From Mesorhizobium sp. WSM4904 (GTDB taxonomy: Bacteria; Pseudomonadota; Alphaproteobacteria; Rhizobiales; Rhizobiaceae), in assembly GCF_029674545.1 (NCBI RefSeq), contig NZ_CP121354.1:2551001-2615000 (forward strand): 64,000 bases of DNA. The letters run 5' to 3'. Below, in pieces: positions 35,639-44,344 of this stretch. A program made the position numbers and the translations under genes. Position 1 is the stretch's first letter, and each line of letters starts with the position of its first letter. Below the pieces are notes generated by a model that was not told the DNA's origin, ran no database searches, and saw only the letters and a program-made list of their open reading frames with translations.

Positions 35639-36424
35639 GTGCAGGACGACGAGGAAGACCGCTATCGCGCGCCGGCTCTGGACAAGGGGCTGGATATCCT
35701 GGAGCTGCTCGCTAGCGTCGACGGCGGCCTGACGCAGGCCGAGATCGCCAAGCGGCTCGACCGCAGCCCGAACGAGTTCTACCGGATGCTGGACCGGCTG
35801 GTGAAACGCGGCTACGTCACACGCCCCGACGGCGACCGTTACTCGCTGACGCTGAAGCTCTTCGGGCTCGGCCAACTGCATGCGCCGGTGCGCAGGCTGG
35901 TTTCCTACGCCACCTCGATCATGCGCGAGCTGGCCGAAACCGCATGGCAGGCGAACCAGCTCGTGGTGTTCGATCGCGGCAGCGCCGTCGTCATCGCGCA
36001 GCAAGAAGCGCCGCGATACTGGGGAATCTCCATCCGCGTCGGCTCGCATATCAGCCTGTTCGACACCGGGTCGGGACATGTGCTGCTGGCCTTCCGCTCG
36101 CCGGAAGAGCGCGAGATGATGATCGCCGAACACTTGCGCAGCAACGAGGAGATGAAGCTGTCGCCCGACTTCTTCGCCCGCCTCGACCAGGTGCGCGACC
36201 GCGGCTATGAGATGATGGCTTCGCTGCAGACGGCCGGCGTCTACAATCTGTCGGCGCCGGTGCTCGGTCCCGACGGGCGCGGCATCGCCGCGCTCACCAT
36301 ACCCTACATCACCCTGGTCAACGCGCCAGCCGCGCCCGATATCACCAGGACCATCACGCTGCTCCAGGCGGCGGCGGCTCGTCTGTCGCAACTTGCCGGA
36401 TCGGATGTGAGGCCCAAGGAGTAA
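35639..36424 (+). CDS. IclR-family regulator of the deoxysugar operon
   Basis: A 261-residue IclR regulator starting at GTG 35639 with GAGAGG upstream. The winged helix-turn-helix is ALDKGLDILELLASVDGGLTQAEIAKRLDRSPNEFYRMLDRLVKRGYV (about residues 12-60), and the GAF-like effector domain fills the rest (SHISLFDTGSGHVLLAF). It is clearly paralogous to the IclR protein at 61028-61876: both share DILELLAS-type and SLKLFELA/SLTLKLFGLG segments and the order of the motifs. Divergent from the sugar operon and followed by the fuconolactonase gene after 75 bases. Likely controls both. Effector unknown. Confidence 0.9.
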   Translation: MQDDEEDRYRAPALDKGLDILELLASVDGGLTQAEIAKRLDRSPNEFYRMLDRLVKRGYVTRPDGDRYSLTLKLFGLGQLHAPVRRLVSYATSIMRELAETAWQANQLVVFDRGSAVVIAQQEAPRYWGISIRVGSHISLFDTGSGHVLLAFRSPEEREMMIAEHLRSNEEMKLSPDFFARLDQVRDRGYEMMASLQTAGVYNLSAPVLGPDGRGIAALTIPYITLVNAPAAPDITRTITLLQAAAARLSQLAGSDVRPKE

Positions 36425-36499
36425 TTCTTATTTGAATGATCAATTCTCCCGTGAGATGATCTTTGGGTAACATGCATAAGCGCGACAAGGGAGGAAGCC

Positions 36500-37336
36500 A
36501 TGATCGTCGACACGCATCTGCATCTCATCGACAAGGCGGCGCTGCGCTATCCGTGGCTGACCGGCGTGCCGGCGCTCGACCGCGACTTCTCCCACGATGA
36601 ATACGCAACCGAAGCGCGCCGCGCCGGCATAGAACTGGCGCTGCATATGGAAGTCGACGTCGACCCGGCCGATATCGAGGCCGAGACGGCCCATGTCGAA
36701 GGATTGTCGAGGAAGCCGGGCAGCCTGGTGCAGGGCGCGATCGTGTCGTGCCGGCCGGAAGAGGCCGGCTTCGCCGCCTGGCTGGACAAGGTGAAAGCCG
36801 ATCCTTTCGTGAAGGGTTTTCGCCGCGTGCTGCATGTGGTGCCCGACGACGTTTCCGAGGGTGTGCTTTTTCGTGAAAACATCCGGCGTATCGCCGGCAG
36901 CGGGCTGACCTTCGATCTCTGCGTGCTGCCGAGACAGATGAGCCAGGCGATCACGCTGGTCGATCTGGCGCCGGACGTACAGTTCGTCCTCGATCATTGC
37001 GGCGTGCCCGACATCAAGGGCAAGGCCGAGCACCCCTGGCGCGAGCAGATCGCCGCGATCGCGCGGCGCCCCAATGTCGTCGGCAAGATCTCCGGCGTCG
37101 TCGCCTATGCCGATTCCGCGACCTGGACCGCCGAGACGCTGCGACCCTATGTCGAGCACACGATCGAAAGCTTCGGCTGGGACCGCGTCGTGTGGGGCAG
37201 CGACTGGCCGGTCTGCACGCTGGGCGGCGGACTGCTCGGCTGGGTGGCTGCGACGCATGCGCTGATCGCGGGCGCGAGCGAGACCGAGCGCGCCAAGCTG
37301 CTGTCCGGCAATGCGAAGAAGCTCTGGCGGCTCTAG
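36500..37336 (+). CDS. Amidohydrolase, L-fuconolactonase type
   Basis: A 278-residue TIM-barrel amidohydrolase. HxH motif at the start (THLHLID, H6 and H8), metal/base residues in VLDHCGVPDIKG and in WGSDWPVC near the C-terminus. It would open L-fucono-1,5-lactone (or the 1,4-lactone) to L-fuconate, feeding the dehydratase in the operon. AAGGGAGGAAGCC precedes the ATG. It stands on the opposite strand to the operon, beside the IclR gene, and ends 35 bases from the leaderless binding-protein-like gene. The family also contains lactonases for rhamnono- and galactono-lactones. Confidence 0.88.
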   Translation: MIVDTHLHLIDKAALRYPWLTGVPALDRDFSHDEYATEARRAGIELALHMEVDVDPADIEAETAHVEGLSRKPGSLVQGAIVSCRPEEAGFAAWLDKVKADPFVKGFRRVLHVVPDDVSEGVLFRENIRRIAGSGLTFDLCVLPRQMSQAITLVDLAPDVQFVLDHCGVPDIKGKAEHPWREQIAAIARRPNVVGKISGVVAYADSATWTAETLRPYVEHTIESFGWDRVVWGSDWPVCTLGGGLLGWVAATHALIAGASETERAKLLSGNAKKLWRL

Positions 37337-37371
37337 GCTACGACACTACTGCGCAGCCCGAGAGACATGGA

Positions 37372-38517
37372 TTAGCCGGCGACGGCCGGCGCGAAACTCT
37401 CGCGGAACAGGCGGTTGATGTCGGCAACGACACGGCTGGCGTCCTGCCGGCCGGCAAGGCCCGCGTTGAGGCAGTCGGATGCCACCTGCTGGAACGCCAT
37501 GTAGCCGTCGTGACGCGGGCGCACCCAGGCGCCCTCCAGCGTCGCCCGCGTGGCGCGATAGAAGTCGCCGGTCGCGGCGTTGACGGCCGCATCCTCCCAG
37601 GCGGCGGCATGGCCCGGCTGGCCGCCGGCGGCGGCATAGGGTCCGCGCTGCACGTCGCCGCTGGCGATCCAGTAGGCGAAGTCGATTGCTTGCCGGCCGG
37701 CAGCGGAGAAGGCCGAGACGGCAATGCCGGTGCCGCCGAGCGCGGAGCCGACCGGGCCGTTGCCGCCCACGGACGGCATGTCGCAAAAGAAAAGCCGGTT
37801 CGGACGGAAACCGGCCGTCGCGTAAGGCACATAGCCATAGATCAGCGGCGCGCAGGCGATGCGCGAGCCGGCCTCGGCCATCTTCTCGAACACCGCGATC
37901 GGGTCCATCGTCAGGCATACGGGGTCGACCAGCGCCGCGATCTCGCTTAGCATCTCGATGACGGTTTCGCCGGTCTCGGGATCGACCAGATCGCCCGGGC
38001 CTTCGACGGCGCATGGCCGGCCGAGATCGGCCGCAAGCGTGAAGAAGCACATCAGCGAGTGCGGCGGCCTGAGCGGCAGGAGCACGCGGCCCTGTTCGGC
38101 AAGCTCCAGCACCTCGGTCCAGATCGCCGGCGCGGCCTCGATCAGATCGGGCCGCCAGGCCTGGACCTGGGTCGCGGCATCGATCGGAAACGCCCATTGC
38201 CGCCCTTGCCAGGTATAGCTCGGATAGGATCGACCGACGCTTGCCCTCGCCAGCGCGTCGCGTTCGGCCTCGCGGCCCGGCACGTCGAGCGGCGCCAGGC
38301 ATTTTTCGGCGGTGATCTGGCCGACATGCGGGTGATCGATGACGATCAGGTCATAGGCGCGGGCGAGTTCTTCCACCGGGAAGGATTCGAAATCCTGCAG
38401 CGAGCGTTTCTCCCATTCGATCGAAACGCCGGTCTTTTCCTGCCACAGCCTGGAACAGGCGACCATCGGATCGTAGCCGCGCGGATGGTTCCAGGTCATG
38501 CCCTTGAGCGACGTCAT
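37372..38517 (-). CDS. Leaderless solute-binding-protein-like protein (paralogue 1)
   Basis: A 381-residue protein with the overall layout of an ABC extracellular solute-binding protein but without a signal peptide: the start [21 protein letters not shown] has no hydrophobic core or charged n-region. Binding-protein features: EELARAYDLIVIDHPHVGQI, RQWAFPIDAATQVQAWRPDLI and GGTGIAVSAFSAAGRQAIDFAYWI. It is clearly homologous to 59886-61028 (same opening TW/AWxH, same DLIV/DLVVFDHPxxG and ALPIDAA.HVASYRPDL). No permease or ATPase is adjacent. The start overlaps the CoA-transferase stop (ATGA), so the two are coupled. A cytoplasmic sugar- or CoA-ligand-binding role is inference. Confidence 0.75.
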   Translation of the reverse strand: MTSLKGMTWNHPRGYDPMVACSRLWQEKTGVSIEWEKRSLQDFESFPVEELARAYDLIVIDHPHVGQITAEKCLAPLDVPGREAERDALARASVGRSYPSYTWQGRQWAFPIDAATQVQAWRPDLIEAAPAIWTEVLELAEQGRVLLPLRPPHSLMCFFTLAADLGRPCAVEGPGDLVDPETGETVIEMLSEIAALVDPVCLTMDPIAVFEKMAEAGSRIACAPLIYGYVPYATAGFRPNRLFFCDMPSVGGNGPVGSALGGTGIAVSAFSAAGRQAIDFAYWIASGDVQRGPYAAAGGQPGHAAAWEDAAVNAATGDFYRATRATLEGAWVRPRHDGYMAFQQVASDCLNAGLAGRQDASRVVADINRLFRESFAPAVAG

Positions 38518-39674
38518 AGACCGAATTCCTCGCGGATTTTTGCGCTGTGCTCGCCGACGCGGGGTGCCGCCTGCTCGACCTTGGCGCGCACGCCGTCGAT
38601 CCTCAGCGGCGACCGGGTGGTGTGGATCGCCACGCCGTCCTCGCGCGTCACCGTCTGCAGGAGGTCGAGCGCCGTGAAGCCGTCGCTCTCCAGCACCTCC
38701 TTCCAGTTCAGCACCTTGGCGCACCAGATGTCGGCGGGCTCGAGGATGGCTAGCCATTCGTCGACCGATTTCTGCGCGATGCGCTGGGCGATGATCGCCT
38801 TGATCTCGTCGCGGGCGGTGAACCAGGTCGACGGCTGGTCGCGGTAGGGCGCCAGCGCCTCGATCTCGAGCAGGTCGGCAAGCTTCGGGATCGGTGTCAT
38901 GGCGATCGCCAGGAAACCGTCCTTGGCCGGATAGACGCCGTAGGGTGCCGCCAGATAGGCATGGGCGCTGCGGAAGGACGAGCGGCGCGGCAAGCGCCGG
39001 CCATCGTTGAGGTGGGTCGTCAGGACCTCGAACTGGAAGTCGATCAGCGCCTCGAACAGGCTGGTCTCTACGTGGCCGCCTTGGCCGGTGATGCCGCGCC
39101 GGACCAGCGCTGCAAGGATGCCCTGCGCGCAGGCCGCGCCCGCCAGCATGTCGGCGATCGCCAGGCCGAACGGCACCGGCCCCTGATCTTCGTCTCCGTT
39201 CAGCCACATCACGCCGGAGCGCGCCTGGGCGAGCAGGTCCTGGCCGGGGCGCTTCACCCACGGGCCGTCCTCGCCATAGCCGCTGATCGAGGCATAGACC
39301 AGGCGCGGGTTGAGCGAACGCACATGCTCGTAGTCGAGGCCGAGCCGCTCGATGACACCGGGGCGGAAATTCTGGATCAGCACGTCGGCTTTCGCGAGCA
39401 GCCCGCGCAGCGCTTTCAGGTCGTCCTCGTTCTTCAGATCGACGGCAAAACTTTCCTTGGCGCGGTTGATGGCGTGGAAGATGGTGGAATCGCCGCCGAT
39501 CTCGGTGTCGCTGAGATAAAGCCGGCGCGAGAGGTCGCCGCCATCGGGCCGCTCGATCTTGATGACGCGGGCGCCGAGGTCCAACAGCCTCAGCGAGCAG
39601 TAAGGTCCCGACAGGAACTGGCTCATGTCGACGACGACAAGGCCGGACAGCGGCAGGTCGGCGACCATCGTCAC
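38514..39674 (-). CDS. CaiB/BaiF-family CoA-transferase
   Basis: A 386-residue type III CoA-transferase, which moves CoA between acyl groups through aspartyl anhydride intermediates. Family features: [36 protein letters not shown] at the start, the catalytic Asp175 in [18 protein letters not shown], and the C-terminal [11 protein letters not shown] and AEEWL-like region [16 protein letters not shown]. It is between the MaoC gene and the leaderless binding protein, with four-base overlaps at both ends, so all three are one translational unit. Substrate unknown; the neighbours suggest an acid derived from a sugar. Confidence 0.9.
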   Translation of the reverse strand: MTMVADLPLSGLVVVDMSQFLSGPYCSLRLLDLGARVIKIERPDGGDLSRRLYLSDTEIGGDSTIFHAINRAKESFAVDLKNEDDLKALRGLLAKADVLIQNFRPGVIERLGLDYEHVRSLNPRLVYASISGYGEDGPWVKRPGQDLLAQARSGVMWLNGDEDQGPVPFGLAIADMLAGAACAQGILAALVRRGITGQGGHVETSLFEALIDFQFEVLTTHLNDGRRLPRRSSFRSAHAYLAAPYGVYPAKDGFLAIAMTPIPKLADLLEIEALAPYRDQPSTWFTARDEIKAIIAQRIAQKSVDEWLAILEPADIWCAKVLNWKEVLESDGFTALDLLQTVTREDGVAIHTTRSPLRIDGVRAKVEQAAPRVGEHSAKIREEFGL

Positions 39675-40225
39675 TTCTCCGTCTTGCCGGCGAAGTCGGC
39701 CGGATTCTTGTACTTCACGGTCTGCAGGTGCTCGCAGTAGAGGACCAGCTCGCCTTCGCCCTTGAACACCTCGTAGCTGGCGCGGATCAGCCCCATCTCA
39801 TGATAGCGGGGTTTCTTTTCCATGTTGGTGCGGATCGAATAGATGGTGTCGCCGATGAAGACCGGCTTGATGAAGCGGAGCTTGTCGTAGCCGTAGGAAA
39901 AGGCGTTGACGCAATTGGTGGCGACAAGGCCGAGCCCGGCGGAGAACACGAACGCGCCGGCGACCAGGCGCCTGCCGAAAATGCCTTCGCGCTCGGCGAA
40001 CATCTGGTCCTGCACGTAAGGGTGGATGTCGAGCACCAGAGTGTTGAAGAGATGGCTGTCGCCTTCGGCCATGGTGCGCCGGAGCGAGCGGATCTTCTGG
40101 CCGACCGGCCAATCCTCATAAAACCAGTTTTCGGCGTTCCACACCGGCAGCTCGGCGTGATCGGCCGGCATGTCGGAAGGGTGTGTCGAGGCGACGCCGA
40201 CGGTGGGCGGGAAGCTGGTCATCAT
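39671..40225 (-). CDS. MaoC-family protein
   Basis: A 184-residue hotdog-fold protein with an N-terminal extension of about 30 residues. The core shares [21 protein letters not shown] with the MaoC protein in the deoxysugar operon. The hydratase signature is altered: [18 protein letters not shown], and IFGRRLVAG carries AG where HG is usual, so catalytic competence is uncertain. It is the first gene of the three-gene unit with the CoA-transferase and the leaderless binding protein. ATG 40225 has weak ribosome signals; the promoter region is at 40226-40340. Confidence 0.82.
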   Translation of the reverse strand: MMTSFPPTVGVASTHPSDMPADHAELPVWNAENWFYEDWPVGQKIRSLRRTMAEGDSHLFNTLVLDIHPYVQDQMFAEREGIFGRRLVAGAFVFSAGLGLVATNCVNAFSYGYDKLRFIKPVFIGDTIYSIRTNMEKKPRYHEMGLIRASYEVFKGEGELVLYCEHLQTVKYKNPADFAGKTEK

Positions 40226-40300
40226 CCTGTTCGTCCGCTGCCGGAGAATAGGCCGCGCCGTCCGGGTCAGGCCGGAGCCAAACGCGATCGATCCTCCCCA

Positions 40301-40336
40301 AATCTTCTCTTGTGAAGATTATATTCACATATGAGA
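40301..40336. promoter_or_regulatory. Promoter region of the MaoC-CoA-transferase operon
   Basis: AATCTTC (40301-40307) and GAAGATT (40314-40320) form a 7-base inverted repeat. Just after it, TTCACATATGAGA at 40324-40336 resembles the TTCATATACGCAA-like elements near both IclR genes (about 10 of 13 positions). It lies 75 to 110 bases upstream of the MaoC start, in a sensible place for an operator. The match is by eye. Confidence 0.35.
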
Positions 40337-40387
40337 TTTGGGTACAAGCGGGTTGGGCAGAAATTTTACCCGCCCGGCCGAACCGTC

Positions 40388-40453
40388 GACGGCGCCGTAT
40401 CGATCGTGGGAAGCGGTAACGTGCCGCAGGAACGCAAGGGTTGATAGCGAAGG
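40388..40453 (+). pseudogene. Relic of an SDR gene 3' end
   Basis: The stretch reads DGAVSIVGSGNVPQERKG then a TGA stop (40442-40444), against NGAVLVVDGGNILQERKG and TGA at the end of the SDR at 10222-10983. By hand alignment 49 of 66 bases match, and the match continues past the stop (GCGAAGG in both). No upstream SDR coding remains. It marks a duplication or rearrangement breakpoint upstream of the MaoC operon. Alternatively it is a tail from another closely related SDR not in this window. Confidence 0.55.
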
Positions 40454-40716
40454 CTAGGCCCGGGCAACCAGGAAAACGCGTAGCGACTTTCCGCCTGAAT
40501 CACGCAGAAATAAATGGTTATTAGGCAACTCTACAACGTCCAATACCCTTATCGGTTGTAGGATTCGGAAGATCAGTTGTGGCAGGAGAGCGCCGCAGGG
40601 TGCCGTGAGACATGGCCAATAAAATTGGCTTCGATGGCAGTGTAATTCGTTAGTAATCGATCATCAGGATAATACGGGTCTCGACCATATTTTGTGCCTT
40701 TTTTCTTGAGTCCACT
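40454..40716. other. Intergenic stretch, no gene seen
   Basis: About 260 bases between the SDR relic and the acyltransferase-like gene. It is richer in A and T than the flanks and holds no convincing open frame with a ribosome site. A small possible inverted pair (ACAACG...CGGTTGT) lies near 40533-40560. Some of it is likely the promoter of the next gene. Confidence 0.4.
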
Positions 40717-41601
40717 ATGGCTGTTCTCGGTGCGTTTCCTCCCGGTGTCGGCTGCCGACCCTTCGATGAGGAGGATTGGGAAGGCGTCGCGGATTGCCTG
40801 CGCAGGGGCTTTCCGGAACGCAGCCGCGGCTATTGGATCGAGGCGCTGACCCGCCTGTCGCGGCGGCCCGCGGTCGCCGATTTCCCGCGATATGGTTTCG
40901 TCCTCGAGAAGTCGGGCAAAATCGTCGGCGCCGTGCTTACGCTCTATGCCAGGCACAGGGGCGTGGACGGCGACGAAATCCGCTGCAATCTCTCGAGCTG
41001 GTCGGTGGATGCGGAGTTCCGGCCCTATGCCAGCCGGATGATCGCGACGGTCATCGCGCGCAAGGACGTTGTCTACACCAACATTTCCCCGTCACCCGGA
41101 ACATTGAAGCTCAACAAGGCATTCGGCTTTCGCCTGTTTTCCGGCGGACAGGTCGCCTTCCTCCCCGTCCTGAACGCGATGCCGCGCCCGGACCGCGTGC
41201 TGGAAGCCGGTTCGGACCTCGCCGAGATGGCGCAGCTCACCGACAATGAAAGATACATACTCCTGGAGCATGCGGCGCTGGGCTGCCTGTCGCTGATCTG
41301 CATTTGCGACGGCCTGGCGCTGCCGCTCGTGCTGAAGCCGCGGCGCATATTGCACGGTCTCATTCCGTGCTGTCAGATCGTCTACTGCCGCTCCCACGCG
41401 GATCTGGTCCGGTGCGCCGGGGCCGTGGGGCGCTTTCTCCTGCGGCGCGGCAAGCTGCTTTGCCTCGTCGATGCCATGGGCCCGGTTCCCGGTCTGGGCG
41501 GCCGGTATTTTCCGAAGAAGGGCCTGAAGTATTTCAAGGGCCCGAAGTCGCCCTCGCCAGGAGACCTGACGTTCACCGAGATGGTGCTGTTCGGCTCCTG
41601 A
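40717..41601 (+). CDS. GNAT-like acyltransferase of the polysaccharide locus
   Basis: A 294-residue protein with an acyltransferase-like N-terminal half: RPFDEEDWEGVADCLRRGFPERSRGYWIEALTRL, then a central strand FVLEKSGKIVGAVLTLYARH and SSWSVDAEFRPYASRMIA in the place of the acetyl-CoA loop. This resembles the GNAT fold; the C-terminal half is less clear. Similar proteins occur beside rhizobial exopolysaccharide genes and may add acetyl groups to sugars, which is inference. ATG 40717 has no strong ribosome site. The end is convergent with the polymerase gene after 31 bases. A second GNAT-like protein lies at 51224-52378. Confidence 0.6.
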   Translation: MAVLGAFPPGVGCRPFDEEDWEGVADCLRRGFPERSRGYWIEALTRLSRRPAVADFPRYGFVLEKSGKIVGAVLTLYARHRGVDGDEIRCNLSSWSVDAEFRPYASRMIATVIARKDVVYTNISPSPGTLKLNKAFGFRLFSGGQVAFLPVLNAMPRPDRVLEAGSDLAEMAQLTDNERYILLEHAALGCLSLICICDGLALPLVLKPRRILHGLIPCCQIVYCRSHADLVRCAGAVGRFLLRRGKLLCLVDAMGPVPGLGGRYFPKKGLKYFKGPKSPSPGDLTFTEMVLFGS

Positions 41602-41632
41602 ACGACGTCGCGAAGCCGGCCGATCCTTGAAA

Positions 41633-43150
41633 TCAGTCCAGTGCCCCGGCCCTTGCCGCCGCGGTTATGCGCCAGCGTGTTCCGAGCGAGATACCCACCA
41701 GCAACAGGCAGAAGGCGAGGGCAAGAGGGGAGTAGAACGCCTCCTCCTGCAGCACGGCGTTGGCCGAGATGGTGGCGATGCCGACAAAACCGAACAGGAA
41801 ATCCGAGTCGCCGGTTTCGACGAGCTGCCGGCGCAGCGCCACCAACAGCGCCGCCAGGAAGCCGAAGAAGACGAGGCTGCCTACGCCCATCTGGTAAAGC
41901 ATGACACCAACCGCGCTCTCGACCGGCACCGAGGCGGCACCCTCGGCCTGAGCGCTTTGCCAGTTGAGATTGATGCTCGTGCTCGACAGGTTGCCGCCGA
42001 GCCCCAATCCTTGTCCCAGCGGGTCGGCCAGGAAGTCGCGCATGCCTGCGATCAGGCCGAGGACGTGATAGTCGCCATGCGTCGCGCCGTAGCCGATCGC
42101 CGCCGTCGTCCAGACCACGGCCAGCGCTATCACCGCCATGAGCGCCAGGCCGGTGCGCGAGGGCTTGTAGATCAGTCGCGCGGCAATCGCGACGAAGAGC
42201 ATGAACGTCGCCCCCTTGGAGCCGATGACGAGCAACAGCGGCAAGGCTGCGACAGGCAGCAACCACCGTCCTCTGAACAGGAGCCAGGCCGAAATGGTGC
42301 TCAAGGCGTAAGCATAGCTGATCGGATGGAAGTTCGGGCCGCCGATGCGAAACACGCTCGGCAGGATGTCGTTGAACAGCGGCGTGTTGAAGAAGGTCGT
42401 GGTCATCACGTCCTCGATGCCACGATAAACGAAACCGGTTTCCTTCAGCGCTTGCTCCCACACTCCCGTCTCGACCTGCCGCGATATGCTGCGCTCGACG
42501 TAAAGGTCGCCATGGAAGAGGCCGAGGAAATCCATCGTGAAGATCAGTTCGGCGTAGCCATAGATGATCGCGCCGGCGCCGAGCCAGAGCATGCTCTTGC
42601 GCAGATCGACGGGATAAAGGCTGGCGGCGAGGACCGCGACGTGAAAGCAGGCGAGCGGTGTGATCGTGTTGCGGAAATAGACGACCGCGTCCTTGGGGCC
42701 GCCATGCACGACGCCGAGGGCGAAATAGAAACAGACCGTTCCGCACAGCGCCATGTTGAGCAGCAGCCATGGACGCAATTCGGTCAGCGCGCGGACGCGG
42801 TGCTGAAACGAGGCGGCGAGGAAGATGCCGAACGCGGTCATCAGGATGATGAAGTTCGTGCCGCGCAGCGCGTCGAACGTGTCGTTGTCGGGAATGTACG
42901 GGGTGAACCAGGCGACCACGAGGTTCTGATAGAGGAAGGCGCAGATGATCAGCACGGGAACGCCCGAAGGCACCGCGTTCGCAATGATCAGCGTCAACAC
43001 GAAGGTCGCGGCAACCCCGAACGGGGTCCAGACAGCAAAGGAGGAGACGGCGAGCGCAACGACAAGCAAGGCCGTGCCGACATGCAGCAGGGCTTCGGGC
43101 ATGTCGCGGCCCGGCAGTCCGACAGGCGAATAGGCCTGCGTCGTGCTCAT
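41633..43150 (-). CDS. Wzy/O-antigen ligase-like polysaccharide polymerase
   Basis: A 505-residue integral membrane protein with about 11 to 12 hydrophobic segments. A large loop with the Wzy_C-type pattern is seen near the C-terminal half: LLVIGSKGATFMLFVAIAARL and FLADPLGQGLGLGGN, before further segments. It probably polymerises repeat units or ligates the chain in the periplasm, with the flippase and Wzz-type protein nearby. It is the last of a minus-strand series Wzz, GH5, Wzy with gaps of 20 and 64 bases. Sequence is too diverse to name the sugar. Confidence 0.75.
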   Translation of the reverse strand: MSTTQAYSPVGLPGRDMPEALLHVGTALLVVALAVSSFAVWTPFGVAATFVLTLIIANAVPSGVPVLIICAFLYQNLVVAWFTPYIPDNDTFDALRGTNFIILMTAFGIFLAASFQHRVRALTELRPWLLLNMALCGTVCFYFALGVVHGGPKDAVVYFRNTITPLACFHVAVLAASLYPVDLRKSMLWLGAGAIIYGYAELIFTMDFLGLFHGDLYVERSISRQVETGVWEQALKETGFVYRGIEDVMTTTFFNTPLFNDILPSVFRIGGPNFHPISYAYALSTISAWLLFRGRWLLPVAALPLLLVIGSKGATFMLFVAIAARLIYKPSRTGLALMAVIALAVVWTTAAIGYGATHGDYHVLGLIAGMRDFLADPLGQGLGLGGNLSSTSINLNWQSAQAEGAASVPVESAVGVMLYQMGVGSLVFFGFLAALLVALRRQLVETGDSDFLFGFVGIATISANAVLQEEAFYSPLALAFCLLLVGISLGTRWRITAAARAGALD

Positions 43151-43214
43151 CGGCGGCCCCCTCCTGTCGTTGCTCGCCCCAGCAAGCGTCTATGGCGCCT
43201 GTCGTCCACGTCCG

Positions 43215-44324
43215 CTAACCTCCAAGGAGCGCGGCGATCATCGAGCCGTCGAAGCCTTCGACGCTCCGCCGGTTCTTGATGAAGCCGAAACCCTGATCGA
43301 GCTCCCAATAGGTCCATGCGACCTGATTCGTTTCCGCCGCCTTGCGCACGGCGCGCACCCAGGAAGCGCGGCTTTCGGCATCCACGCAGAAATTGAGCAC
43401 GCCGAATTCGTTCAGCATCGCCGGGCAGTCATGGGTCGCGGACCAACGCGCCAGATCGGCAAAATCGGAGGCGATCCGTGCCTCTGTCCAAGGCGCCGAC
43501 AATCCGTCCTCAACGAGGTTGGCGGCCTCCTCGTCGCCGGCCGCGCGCAGTTTGGAAAGCAGCTGGTTCACCGCCGCCGTTTCCTTGCTTGCGGGAAAGG
43601 GCAGGCCCGCGATGCGGGCGAGCGGCGACGCATCCCAGTTTTCGCACTGATGGGTGAATGCCATCGGAGCGTAGTAGTGAACCGCGGCAATCTGATTGTC
43701 GTCGGCGAGCGGCGGCGTATCGGCGATTTCCCAGATGCCCTGAAACCGTGCCGGTCCCCAGACCAGCGTGTGGAGCGGACACTTCGCTCGCAACCTTGCG
43801 GCGATCCGTTCGCGCAGCGCCAGCCATGCGTTCCGTTCCATCGGTGGCTCGTTCAGCAGCTCCGGGTAGACCGATTCCATCGGCAGGTCGGCGACAACGA
43901 CACGCAAGGAGGTCCAGGCCCGAAGCACCTGCCCGCCCGCGGCTTCGGGATCGTTTCGGAAAGCCGCCACCAGCTCGCCCGAGGGATGCATGTCGAGGAG
44001 GACCGAAAAGCCCAACCCGACAAGATCCCGGATCCCATTCTGGATGCGGCGAAGCGTTGCCGGATGGCCGCTGGAGACGAGGTCGCCGTTCACCGGCAGC
44101 CGAATGGTTTCGAAGCCCGCCTGGCGCAGCTTTTCAAGCGTGGCCGTGGCGGGGGCAGGTCCACCGTCGCGGTCGAACCATCCTGGAAGGTTGAAGCCGC
44201 GCGACGGGACGCGGACGCCGCCCGTCGCCAGCGCGGCCGACCGTGGCAGAGGGGAGGTGGCGAGCAGGACTCCGGCGGCAAGTGCCAGCGCATGTCGCCG
44301 TGACATCTTGGACGGCGATGTCAT
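43215..44324 (-). CDS. Secreted glycoside hydrolase family 5 (cellulase-like) protein
   Basis: A 369-residue hydrolase with a probable Tat-type signal: MTSPSKMSRRHALALAAGVLLATSPLPRSA, where RR is followed by a hydrophobic run. The (beta/alpha)8 barrel shows GFNLPGWFD, FETIRLPVNGDLV, the acid/base Glu in PELLNEPPME and the nucleophile Glu in AMLNEFGVLNF. Both catalytic glutamates are present. ATG 44324 has GGAGG ten bases upstream; ATG 44306 would trim the leader. Gene order places it between the Wzz-type and Wzy-type genes, so it may process or remodel the polymer in the periplasm. Similar endoglycanases occur with cellulose and exopolysaccharide loci. Confidence 0.88.
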   Translation of the reverse strand: MTSPSKMSRRHALALAAGVLLATSPLPRSAALATGGVRVPSRGFNLPGWFDRDGGPAPATATLEKLRQAGFETIRLPVNGDLVSSGHPATLRRIQNGIRDLVGLGFSVLLDMHPSGELVAAFRNDPEAAGGQVLRAWTSLRVVVADLPMESVYPELLNEPPMERNAWLALRERIAARLRAKCPLHTLVWGPARFQGIWEIADTPPLADDNQIAAVHYYAPMAFTHQCENWDASPLARIAGLPFPASKETAAVNQLLSKLRAAGDEEAANLVEDGLSAPWTEARIASDFADLARWSATHDCPAMLNEFGVLNFCVDAESRASWVRAVRKAAETNQVAWTYWELDQGFGFIKNRRSVEGFDGSMIAALLGG

Positions 44325-44344
44325 CGATGCATCGCCTCCACTGC

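Noticed and set aside
41627..43279. 550-residue frame opposite the Wzy-like gene
   Set aside because: Charged, low-complexity reading typical of an antisense shadow over a membrane protein gene.
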